NCBI GenBank assembly: GCA_944739405.2
Contig: OX123186.2
Span: forward strand, 9,632,995-9,696,994
Length of the DNA: 64,000 bases
Origin: Euclidia mi
Lineage: Eukaryota; Arthropoda; Insecta; Lepidoptera; Erebidae
Reading direction: 5' to 3'
Part shown: positions 44,149-52,391 of the stretch, in pieces
Layout of the letters: the number at the start of each line of letters is the position of its first letter
How positions within the stretch are numbered: the first letter of the stretch is position 1
Program-made: the position numbers and the translations under genes
Notes under the pieces: model-generated
Database searches by the model: none
What the model saw: only the letters and a program-made list of their open reading frames with translations
What the model was told of the DNA's origin: nothing

Positions 44149-44870
44149 TTGAATATCATAAAACCAACATTACCCACTTGTGAGTCCCAGAGTATTTGCG
44201 ATAGTGATAAAAGTACTTGTTCAGTGAATAATAGAACAGGTAAGTCTTCTTTAGGTAAGAATTCTGGCACAAATAAAGTTTATATGTTCTCAGATAGGCT
44301 TGGTGTAGGTTTAGGTAGTTTAATAAATTGTGAGCTGACACAACACAATACTATCAATTATTTTTATCCAGGGTCTTCGTTTACATATCTAATTAATACA
44401 TTAAATACAGCAATATTTGATAGGCGGTCTACAATAATTATCACACATGGTGATAGCCCAATGGTGACAAAAAGGATATCTTTAATTTGACAGAAGTTAT
44501 GTAATCGCTTCACAGGAAATTTTGATGCAAATTTATAACTCTTGCTTTGCCTTATTCTCATAGCTTAAATGAAACAATGAATAGTTATATTCATGAACTC
44601 AACTTGTGCTTTTACAATTTGACATGGATTTATAATGGATTTTTGAAAGATTTTATTTTATTATTTGACATTAATAATTTTATTAGTAATTTTACATTGA
44701 CCAAAGATACTATATATTTGCCACTATTTTATAGAAGACAAGTTGCTAAATTATTAGCATTTAATTTACAAAATGACACAGGTACATGAAGGGTATTCAA
44801 GAATTTAGTTTCTGTAAAGGATTTAGTTTCTGTAAATAGTTCCTCTCTTTATAATTCTTCTATTGAATAT
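44149..44870 (+). pseudogene. Element C ORF1 fragment with SGNH/GDSL-hydrolase-like region
   Basis: 'KVYMFSDRLGVGLGSLIN' resembles the Ser-containing block I of SGNH hydrolases. 'YFYPGSSFTYLINTLNTA' and 'STIIITHGDSPMV' resemble blocks II-III, and after a stop near 44490 the other frame gives 'FDINNFISNFTLTKDTIYLP' and 'RRQVAKLLAFNLQ'. CR1-type LINEs often carry an esterase-like domain in ORF1. The catalytic Asp/His pair is not convincingly present. A stretch with tandem 'atttagtttctgtaaa' (44813-44840) follows, then the B insertion. 5' truncated. Confidence 0.55.
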
Positions 44871-45177
44871 ATTTATTTATTTAACACTTTATTGTACACT
44901 AAGTTGGACATTAAAATTGATCATTTTACAAACATAGTACAATGGGCGGCCTTATCGCTAACAGCGATTTCTACCAGGCAACCTTTGGATGGATATTATT
45001 GGTAGGAAAGAAATGGTAGTTGTCAGTGTACCAGTAAATTATGATTTACTTTAAATATATAAATATATAAAATAAATAGTACAATAATATATAATAAATA
45101 ACTATACATATATATATATACACATACATAAATAATATTTAATACATACTTATAATTTTATTTAAGGAATGTTATAA

Positions 45178-48117
45178 TTATAGATAGTGATCCTTGACTA
45201 GAGATTTGAACCTTGTTACCGTCTGAGCCTGCCTTATGTGAAACGGTAATGCATTCCATAGCCGAACAGCAGTCACAGAAAAAGATTTATCATAAAAAGC
45301 TGTTGAATGTACTGGCATCTTCAGTTTCAAATTTTCTGATGACCTTAAATAACGGTTGTGCGTATCATGAAGGAATTCGAATCGTCCTTTAAGATAGGAG
45401 GGAGTTGAAGGGTTAAACAGTATATTGTACAGCAAAGAAAGAATGTGAGCATTCCGGCGATATCGTATTGGTAACCACTTGAGTTGTGTTCGAAATTGTG
45501 AGACATGATCGTATTTGCGTAATCCAAATATGAATCGTATACAGAGATTTTGAAGGCGCTCAAGTTTTTCAAGCTGGTTTTCGGCAAGATCTGGATAGCT
45601 GACAACTGCGTAATCAATAATGGGTAATAGAAGAGAGTTTGTAAGTGCAATTTTGGTGGCAGTAGGAAGAAAATTCCTAAGTCTTCTTAGTGAACCTGCC
45701 GATGCAAACACCTTACGACTCACTTCTTGGATCTGCGAGCGCCAGGAGAGGGTTGAATCGATAGTTAGGCCCAGATTCTTTACTTTATCCTGTATAGGAA
45801 TAACTGTGCCATTAAAAATAATGTCAGGAAGTTGTGACCAGTCGATTTTCGCTATCATTCTCGAACTACCAACAACAATAACCTGGGTTTTCGAGGGATT
45901 CACTTTAAGTCCATAGGATTTACTCCAGCTGCTAATCTGTGCCAGATCATTGTTGATGGTATCTATAGAATCTGATAACTGTGCGAATGGCGACTGCGTA
46001 TAGATCTGGAGATCATCTGCATAAAGGTGATAGGAAGAGCGAAGATTGTTAGATATAGAATTTATAAACATTGCGAAGAGTAAAGGAGATAACACGCCAC
46101 CCTGGGGCACACCAACAGTAGTGTTACACCAAGACGAAAGTGAATTTTCAATGCGTATACGTTGTCGGCGGCCACACAGGTAACTACGAAACCAATCAAT
46201 CACAGTAGGAGATATGTTAAGAGAGCAAAGACGGCTAAGTAGAACGTCATGATCCACTGTATTGAAGGCGTTGCTAAAATCTAGCAGAGCTAGGATTGTG
46301 AGCTGTCCGCCTTCCATACCAGCCCTTATGTCATCCGTAATATTGACAAGGGTTGTAGCGGTACTATGACCCGAACGGAAACCGGATTGGAAAGGATTAA
46401 GGAGATTATTTTTAGATAGGAACAAGTTGATTTGACTGTGGACGAGACGTTCGAGGACTTTGGAGAGGAATGGTAAGATGGAGATAGGACGATAGTCAGA
46501 AAAGGATGAAGGATGAAGAGTTTTTGGGATGGGAGTTATTAGGGCATCTTTCCATATTGATGGGAATTGACCACTGGATAGGGAGTAATTAAGAATGTGG
46601 GTAATTATGGGCAGGATTAAATCGAGGATTGGAAGGAGCATATTACGGCTGACACAGTCGCTACCAACTGCGTTGGAAGTGATTGACATTATGTTCTTCT
46701 TAACATCACTATCGGTGAAATGATTAAAGACAAATGATGAATAACTAGGGGTTGGCAAGGATGAAAGATAATTTATAGTGCTTTCTTTAGTAGTCCTATC
46801 AATATTGGACAAGGCAGAGAAATGTTGATTAAGCATATCAAAATTGAAGTCATTAGGAATAGTGTTTTGACGTGGTTTGCCGACCCCCAGGGTTTTAAGA
46901 AATTTCCAGACCTTCGCTGGATCTCCGTTATTCACAGAATTATGGATATGTTGGCGTTGTGCGTCCCTACACACCCTATTGCAGTGATTCCTGATCGCAA
47001 CATATTTTTGAAGATTCTGTTCATCAGGCCTAATTTTGTATTTAAATTTTGCTGCAGCTTTTTTGTGTATGAGCTGTTTGATGCTATCAGTGAGCCACGG
47101 TGAGGGAGGGTGTTTTATTTTTATAGGTCGAATTGGTGCATGCTTATCATATAGATCTGTGATATTAGATGTAAAGATGCTGACCTTTTCATCAACAGAT
47201 TCAACATTAAAAAGTGAAGTCCAGTCAATATCACTGACATCTTTACAAAGAGCATCGGTGTTCATGCCACCAAAATTACGCTGCATTAGGACGTTACCCT
47301 TCATTTTAGGTGGACGGATTTTGTAAGATATGTAGATCAAATCATGGTAAGAGAACATGTCTGCTGGATATTGCCCGTGCATGGTGACATGTTCCTTAGA
47401 GGAAACCATGATTATATCAAGGAGAGAAGGTGTAGAGTTAGGGAAGTGATGAGTTGCGCTTAAGGGTAGTATAGACAAGTTACAGGCTATAGAAGTAGAA
47501 AGAAGGGAAGAAGAGCGAGAATCATTTTTTAGCAGACAAGTATTAAAATCACCCATTATGATAACATGACTGTAAGAAGGCACAAGATTAACCAATACGG
47601 TTTCAAAGGTCGAAAAATAATCAATACGTAGGGAAGGACAGTAGAAAACGCCGAGAAGGACTTTAGTGTGGTTTAGTGCAACTTCCAGAAATAAATGCTC
47701 ACCGGCATTTGGTGGCGGTGGTTGTGCAGACATACTTACAATTGTATATGGGATATGTGAGCGAAGATATATGGCAACACCCCCACCGCCCCCGACCGCT
47801 CGATCATTTCTGATAAGTTGAAAACCAGGTAGGGAGTATAATGAAGAAGGCAGACAGGGCTTTAGCCATGACTCAGAAACAAGGATAACATGAAGGTTCT
47901 TACAGTCTAGATTGGCCAGCATATCAGGGAAATGTGCCGGAATGCTTTGGGCATTGATATGAACGGCATTGAAATTTTTAGGTACATCAGAAAATTGTGA
48001 ATGAAGACTGTCGGCAAGTGACGGTATACTGGTGAAGCTGTCATCTATACTACATATTGAGTAGAAGTTTTCATCATCACTAATGCTATCAATGTCAATG
48101 GCTGCAAATATACTTAA
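45178..48117 (-). CDS. Element B ORF2 (endonuclease-RT), open but without its ATG
   Basis: The frame is open for about 979 codons from just after a TAA at 48118-48120 to the stop at 45178. The first in-frame ATG (47922) lies inside the endonuclease. Upstream codons are clearly conserved with element A ('FTSIPSLADSLHSQFSDVP', 'AVHINAQSIPAHFPDM'), and where A has its ATG, B has ATT/GCC codons, so the start codon is probably lost. Endonuclease: 'VILVSESWLKPC', 'VIIMGDFNTCL', 'SYHDLIYISY'. RT: 'SSFSDYRPISILPFLSKVLE', 'LLDFSNAFNTVDH', 'VGVPQGGVLSPLLFAMFI', 'YHLYADDLQIY'. The C-terminal tail ends 'FKSLVKDHYL'. Function: nick, prime and reverse-transcribe. Confidence 0.88.
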   Translation of the reverse strand, partial: LSIFAAIDIDSISDDENFYSICSIDDSFTSIPSLADSLHSQFSDVPKNFNAVHINAQSIPAHFPDMLANLDCKNLHVILVSESWLKPCLPSSLYSLPGFQLIRNDRAVGGGGGVAIYLRSHIPYTIVSMSAQPPPPNAGEHLFLEVALNHTKVLLGVFYCPSLRIDYFSTFETVLVNLVPSYSHVIIMGDFNTCLLKNDSRSSSLLSTSIACNLSILPLSATHHFPNSTPSLLDIIMVSSKEHVTMHGQYPADMFSYHDLIYISYKIRPPKMKGNVLMQRNFGGMNTDALCKDVSDIDWTSLFNVESVDEKVSIFTSNITDLYDKHAPIRPIKIKHPPSPWLTDSIKQLIHKKAAAKFKYKIRPDEQNLQKYVAIRNHCNRVCRDAQRQHIHNSVNNGDPAKVWKFLKTLGVGKPRQNTIPNDFNFDMLNQHFSALSNIDRTTKESTINYLSSLPTPSYSSFVFNHFTDSDVKKNIMSITSNAVGSDCVSRNMLLPILDLILPIITHILNYSLSSGQFPSIWKDALITPIPKTLHPSSFSDYRPISILPFLSKVLERLVHSQINLFLSKNNLLNPFQSGFRSGHSTATTLVNITDDIRAGMEGGQLTILALLDFSNAFNTVDHDVLLSRLCSLNISPTVIDWFRSYLCGRRQRIRIENSLSSWCNTTVGVPQGGVLSPLLFAMFINSISNNLRSSYHLYADDLQIYTQSPFAQLSDSIDTINNDLAQISSWSKSYGLKVNPSKTQVIVVGSSRMIAKIDWSQLPDIIFNGTVIPIQDKVKNLGLTIDSTLSWRSQIQEVSRKVFASAGSLRRLRNFLPTATKIALTNSLLLPIIDYAVVSYPDLAENQLEKLERLQNLCIRFIFGLRKYDHVSQFRTQLKWLPIRYRRNAHILSLLYNILFNPSTPSYLKGRFEFLHDTHNRYLRSSENLKLKMPVHSTAFYDKSFSVTAVRLWNALPFHIRQAQTVTRFKSLVKDHYL

Positions 48118-48120
48118 TTA

Positions 48121-48738
48121 ATATAATAATATTATCTAAAATATAAATATATATAATCAGAAGATAAACAAATAAAATACCTATTTTATATAGACTACTA
48201 CTACTAAAAACTGAATATTAATTCAAAACTACCAATAATACACCACCTGCCAGTAGTGCCAAGAATAGAAAACGACGACGTTCATGACATACATATTATG
48301 TTACAAAAAACAAAAAAAAACAGAATTCGAATTGGTCCGGGAAGTAACAAGAACATTGCAAGAGTTTATTAATAAAAGCTAGTATGAAATAAAATTATAT
48401 AGATGGAAATAAGAAACAAAGATAAAGAAAATAAGAATAAAAGGAAGTATATGTAAACAGTCCAAAAAGCCCTGTACCCATACACGTTACAATTTGACAG
48501 ACATTAGATGACAGATGACGGATATGACAGCTGACGGCTGACAGACAGCTCAAGAGAAACAAAATAATGTCAGACACCCTCAGTAAATACTTATTTAATT
48601 ATAAATTTATTACGATAGAGAGAAAAAGGAAATATATTAGTAAAGTGGAGCATAAAGTGGGTACAAAGCAAGAAAGAATATAAAGATAGATACTTATTAC
48701 TTACTACCCGGACCAGAAATCGACCAAAACAAAGAAAG
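48121..48738 (-). other. B inter-ORF spacer
   Basis: About 620 bp, AT-rich, non-coding apart from the CTGTCA cluster. The long spacer implies that ORF2 needs either reinitiation or its own transcript. Confidence 0.6.
48493..48546 (-). promoter_or_regulatory. CTGTCA hexamer cluster in the B inter-ORF spacer
   Basis: Four TGACAG on the plus strand (48495, 48509, 48525, 48539), i.e. CTGTCA in the sense direction of B, within 50 bp. The surrounding sense sequence resembles the E cluster (both contain 'cagctgtcat' and 'catctgtcatct'). A role is inferred only; it sits upstream of ORF2, not ORF1. Confidence 0.35.
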
Positions 48739-49449
48739 TTACTTCTTTTGGGCTATAGTCCGTTTGGATTTTGCGGCTGGCTTCGCTGGTGTGGGCTGCT
48801 TCTCCACGTCCTTTTGCTCAATTTTGTGCAACTCCGTGAGGTTGACCACTCGATGACGGGAACCATCAGGCGCAAGAACATGGATAATGCCCTCCCTAGT
48901 CCAGCATTGAGTTATTCCAAACTTGTGACGAGCGGCCATGAAAGCTTCGTGTCGCTGTTTGGTTAAGAATTCCGAAACCGTAATACCAGTGCCCTTGAAT
49001 TTGGTTTTACTGAACCATACACTGTCCCGCACCAAGGAGTTGTTGAATTTCACAGCGATGGGCCTGGCCTTGCTACTTGATGTGCGACCCATTCTGTGAC
49101 AGCGTCGAATATCAGCTGTAGTAATGTCCGATTTGAGGTGCTCCTTTATAACATTTACTACTACTTTGGCTGTATCCTCTTTGCCATCCTCTGTCACACC
49201 ATGCAGCAGCAACATTTTTCTTCGAGTCCTCATCTCCATGGAATCCAGCGTATGAGAAAGGAGCTCTATTTGCTGTTGGAAACCTTTCAGTGCATCCATT
49301 ACAAAGGCCTTGAAGGAGGTGTATTCGGAGGCCAAGCCGGGCATGGATGGAGTACCTTGGGATCTGGGCAACTCAGCTTCGAAATCAGCCATTCGCTTAA
49401 GAAACATTTCCTTTAAGCTGTTGATAGACTCTTGCAGTGGTTGTGTCAT
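48739..49449 (-). CDS. Element B ORF1 (coiled-coil / RRM-like RNA-binding protein), intact
   Basis: 236 codons from an ATG (49449-49447). N-terminal helix 'SINSLKEMFLKRMADFEAEL', second helix 'ALKGFQQQIELLSHTLDSME', then 'RRKMLLLHGVTEDGKEDTA', 'DIRRCHRMGR', 'RDSVWFSKTKFKG', 'FMAARHKFGITQCWTREG', and a Lys/Ala/Pro-rich tail ('PAKPAAKSKRTIAQKK'). The layout (coiled coil, RRM-like, basic C-terminal domain) is that of L1-type ORF1 proteins, which form trimers on LINE RNA. No premature stop. Element A carries the broken relative. Confidence 0.85.
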   Translation of the reverse strand: MTQPLQESINSLKEMFLKRMADFEAELPRSQGTPSMPGLASEYTSFKAFVMDALKGFQQQIELLSHTLDSMEMRTRRKMLLLHGVTEDGKEDTAKVVVNVIKEHLKSDITTADIRRCHRMGRTSSSKARPIAVKFNNSLVRDSVWFSKTKFKGTGITVSEFLTKQRHEAFMAARHKFGITQCWTREGIIHVLAPDGSRHRVVNLTELHKIEQKDVEKQPTPAKPAAKSKRTIAQKK

Positions 49450-49697
49450 AGTGCAGTGAAGTACGTGATATGTATGTAGGATAGAGAAAACACTTTACTG
49501 GCAGGTACTGCTTGTTATTATTGAAGTATTTTCATAAAAATCAATTAAAAATATAAACTTGAACTATTTATTTTAAATTTTATAAGTGGAGCTAAAAATT
49601 TTAGGTGTTAATGCTACAACTACCCACGTGGTATTATTTATACTGACACAAGTTCTTTAAACTTAAGACTAGGACAAAGGGTAGGTAAATTCAACTG

Positions 49698-51602
49698 AAT
49701 GTAGCACATCAAAACATACAAGGTCTATCTGGCAAGGATTTAGAATTAAGTTTATTTTTAGAAAATCACAGTATACAAGTTATGTGTATTACAGAACACT
49801 GGCTAAAAGTGTACCAAATTAAATTCTTAAATAACTCGCAATACACGGTACACAGTGCCTTCACTAGGAAACACGCTATTCATGGTGGATCCTTGATTAT
49901 TGTTTCAAATAGCTTAACATGTAAATAACGGAAAGACATAGCAAGTTTGTCTATAGAACGCACCGTGGAACTGTCATGCGTAGAACTTGAGCAACATATT
50001 ATCATTTGTGTATATCGTCCACCGTTAAGTAACTTTAGCTTGTTTGAATCGGTTATCGAAGATGCAATTACTAAAATTAGGAGCAATAAGAAAGGTATTA
50101 TAGTTTGTGGTGATTTTAATGTAAATATTCTTGATCATTCAGTAATGACTAGTACATTTTTAAATCTATTTAAATTATTTAATTTAAAAATTTGTTCCAT
50201 GAACCAACTAGAATTACAGCAACATCATCCACCTGTCTTGACAATATATTTAGTAATCGTACGATTTCGAATAAATTAGTTAGTTCTGAATTAACTTCGG
50301 ATCACTGTGGTCAATTAGCAAGGTTTCCATATTATAGTGATAGCATTATACAGAAAGTGTTAGTTAGGCCATTACCTAGGCATAAGTTTAATGAATTCTG
50401 GAATAAAATTTTGATTGGAATGCATGCTATGAATCCTGATTTCATGGAGATTGATTCGCCGAATGAAAATTTCAATAAGTTTTTTAATGTAGTTAACAAC
50501 GAATTTCAGAATACTTTTAGGACTAAGAAGAAAGTAGTTAAGGAATCTCGAGCTTTTAGTGAGTGGGCTACTGTAGGTATTTACAAAAGCAGAGCAAAGA
50601 TGTACGAGTTGTACGGTATGAAGAGATACAATTCTGATTCAAACTTCACAGAGTATATTAGGAATTATTCCCAGATATTTAAAAAAGTGTGCAATAAGGC
50701 ATTATTCGTTAGGAACAAAATTGAACTATCCTCGAATAAAATAAAGGCAACCTGGCGAGCTATTAATGAAGCAACAGGTAAGACAACACTAAGAGGTAAT
50801 AGTTTTAGTTTATTTGATACTGAAAAATTAATTCATAATGACAAATAAGTCGCACACACATTTAATAAATTCTTTGCTAGCATACCGATTACTACAACTA
50901 GAGAATTAAAATCATCAGCTATAGTCGCAGAAAACCTATTAGAATCTAGTGTAGGAAAATGTGATGTATTATTTAAGTTCCATTGTATTAATTCTACCAA
51001 CATTATAAGTACTTTTCAATCTCTAGAGTCTAAAAATACAGGTGATCTCTGGGGCATTTCTGTTAAGGTTTTGAAAAGTATAATTGATGTAGTAGCTCCT
51101 TATTTAAGCAACTTATTTAATAAGTGTATGAATCAGGTGTTTTTTCCGATCTTATGAAACACAGTAGGATAATACCTCTTTTCAAATCCGGCAGTAAGAC
51201 TGACCTTAGTAATTATAGGCCAATATTGATACTACCTGCCTTTAGTAAGATTTTTGAAAAGATCATACTCAAGCAACTACTTAGACATTTTAATCTAAAC
51301 AGCCTCCTTCATAGTGAGCAATATGGTTTAACCAAGGGTCACTCGACAACAGATGCAGGAGTAGCGTTACTTAAACACAATGCATATTCAGTGCATGGGA
51401 GAGTGCCCAAAATGCTATTGGTTTGTTTTGCGACCTTTTGAAAGCATTCGATTGTGTCTGCCATGAAACGCTCTTATGCAAACTTAGACATTACGGCGTA
51501 CAGACTAAAGCATTGGAAGTCATTAAGTCATACTTATGTGACAGAATTCAATGTGTTGAAATAAACGGCTCAAAATCTAGTGGCTTACCTGTTGAATTAC
51601 AT
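49698..51602 (+). pseudogene. Element C ORF2 (endonuclease-RT), broken and truncated
   Basis: Endonuclease starts 'NVAHQNIQGLSGKDLELSLF' and 'VMCITEHWLK', with a TAA at 49924-49926, then 'LEQHIIICVYRPP' and 'KGIIVCGDFNVNI'. After a frameshift near 50190: 'FHEPTRITATSSTCLDNIFS' and 'LTSDHCGQLARF'. The linker runs to 50848 (TAA). RT: 'LWGISVKVLKSIIDVVAPYL', 'TDLSNYRPILILPAFSKIFE', 'EQYGLTKGHSTTDAGVALLK', then 'DLLKAFDCVCHETLLCKL' in another frame, up to 'KSSGLPVELH' at 51602. The catalytic YADD half is absent: the sequence joins C' on the opposite strand. Confidence 0.82.
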
Positions 51603-51636
51603 TAGGCAAAGAGAATTTAAAAAGTTTAGTTTTCTT

Positions 51637-51702
51637 ATTATTTAGGCCCACTTGTGTAACGTTTGATTTAAGTCAAACGTTACACAAGTGGGCCTAAATA
51701 AT
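51637..51702. repeat. Palindrome over the MITE left end, 33-bp arms, no loop
   Basis: Arms 51637-51669 and 51670-51702, one mismatch. The arm includes 8 bp of flanking C' DNA (attattta) as well as the MITE terminus, so the inverted copy was made after the MITE had inserted. Confidence 0.92.
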
Positions 51703-52391
51703 TTTACCGGATGCCAACTTAGTCCCAATGGACTAAGTTGGCATCCGGTAACGGTCATCCGGTCATCCGGTAACAGCGCTTGTAGGATTTGGTCCTTTTT
51801 TGTGGATCACTGCAATCAGTGATCCTCAAAAAAGGACCAAATCCTACAAGCGCTGTTGCTCAAACTACATTTAACTTTGTGTAATTAGGCTGATTTGTGA
51901 TCTCAAGTTACCGACTATGTTTAATAAAACGTATTTTCATGAATTTTTTTTTTATTTTAAGGATTACAGTCATTTTAGTATGGGGTGTTCCAGCACCCCA
52001 GTGTAGGAATAACATGTGCGCCAAATAGTGTAGTATTCTAGGGTTAACAATAACACAAGTAGGTACATTGTTATCAGTTATATCATCATCATCATCATGT
52101 CAGCCTAGGGACGTCCACTGCTGGACATAGGCCTCCCCCTGCTGCGTCGTCCGGTCCAGTTATATAATTATAGATAATTTTTGTCGCTAATGACAAGATG
52201 CCAACATCAGTGTGACAGTTCATAAATGAAATTAGCCATTAAACAGCCGATTTTCGGTAATTAATTTTGACAGTTATTTAATCATATTACTCGACAAATT
52301 TTTCGTTGTGCAAGACGCTAGTGGTGTTTAATATTTTTTTACTCGTTAAATACATCTTAATTCAATTTAAGAAACGTTGTGCAAGTGGGCC
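51645..52391. mobile_element. PIF/Harbinger-like MITE with TTA duplication, inserted in C' RT
   Basis: Ends: ggcccacttgtgtaacgttt at 51645 and, inverted, ggcccacttgcacaacgttt from 52391. Flanked by TTA at 51642-51644 and 52392-52394. Removing the element plus one TTA restores the C' RT reading frame across the site ('NNLLL' to 'NNKKTK'), proving the insertion. Three-base TWA duplication suggests the PIF/Harbinger group. 747 bp, no transposase. Internally it carries a fragment of the 'gtccactgctggac' dispersed repeat (52083-52145) and three hairpins. Confidence 0.85.
51705..51857. repeat. Two further hairpins in the MITE, both with loop CAAT
   Basis: First: 21-bp perfect arms 51705-51725 and 51730-51750, loop caat. 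Second: 41-bp arms 51772-51812 and 51817-51857, one mismatch, loop caat. 'ggtcatcc' repeats (51753-51770) lie between them. Confidence 0.92.

Larger units (their letters stand above)
44871..49517 (-). mobile_element. Non-LTR retrotransposon B, near-complete, nested in C
   Basis: Minus-strand element with ORF1 (49449-48739), a 620-bp spacer, ORF2 (48117-45178), a 3' UTR conserved with element A ('ccaaaggttgcctgg', 'gataaggccgccc'), AATAAA-like sequence and an (AAAT)n tail at 44870-44885. Possible imperfect target duplication: 'tattgaatat' (44861-44870) and 'tattgaagtat' (49518-49528). Both ORFs lack internal stops or frameshifts, so this is the best-preserved LINE in the window. Confidence 0.85.
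44137..51602 (+). mobile_element. Non-LTR retrotransposon C, split by nested element B and fused to C'
   Basis: Left part 44137-44870 (SGNH-like ORF1 fragment), right part about 49530-51602 (endonuclease and RT up to just before the GVPQG block). Both are plus strand and in the expected order for LINEs that carry an esterase-like ORF1. Element B lies between in the opposite orientation. The right end stops abruptly at an inverted junction with C'. That the two parts belong to one element is inferred from order, orientation and the sequence types. Confidence 0.6.
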
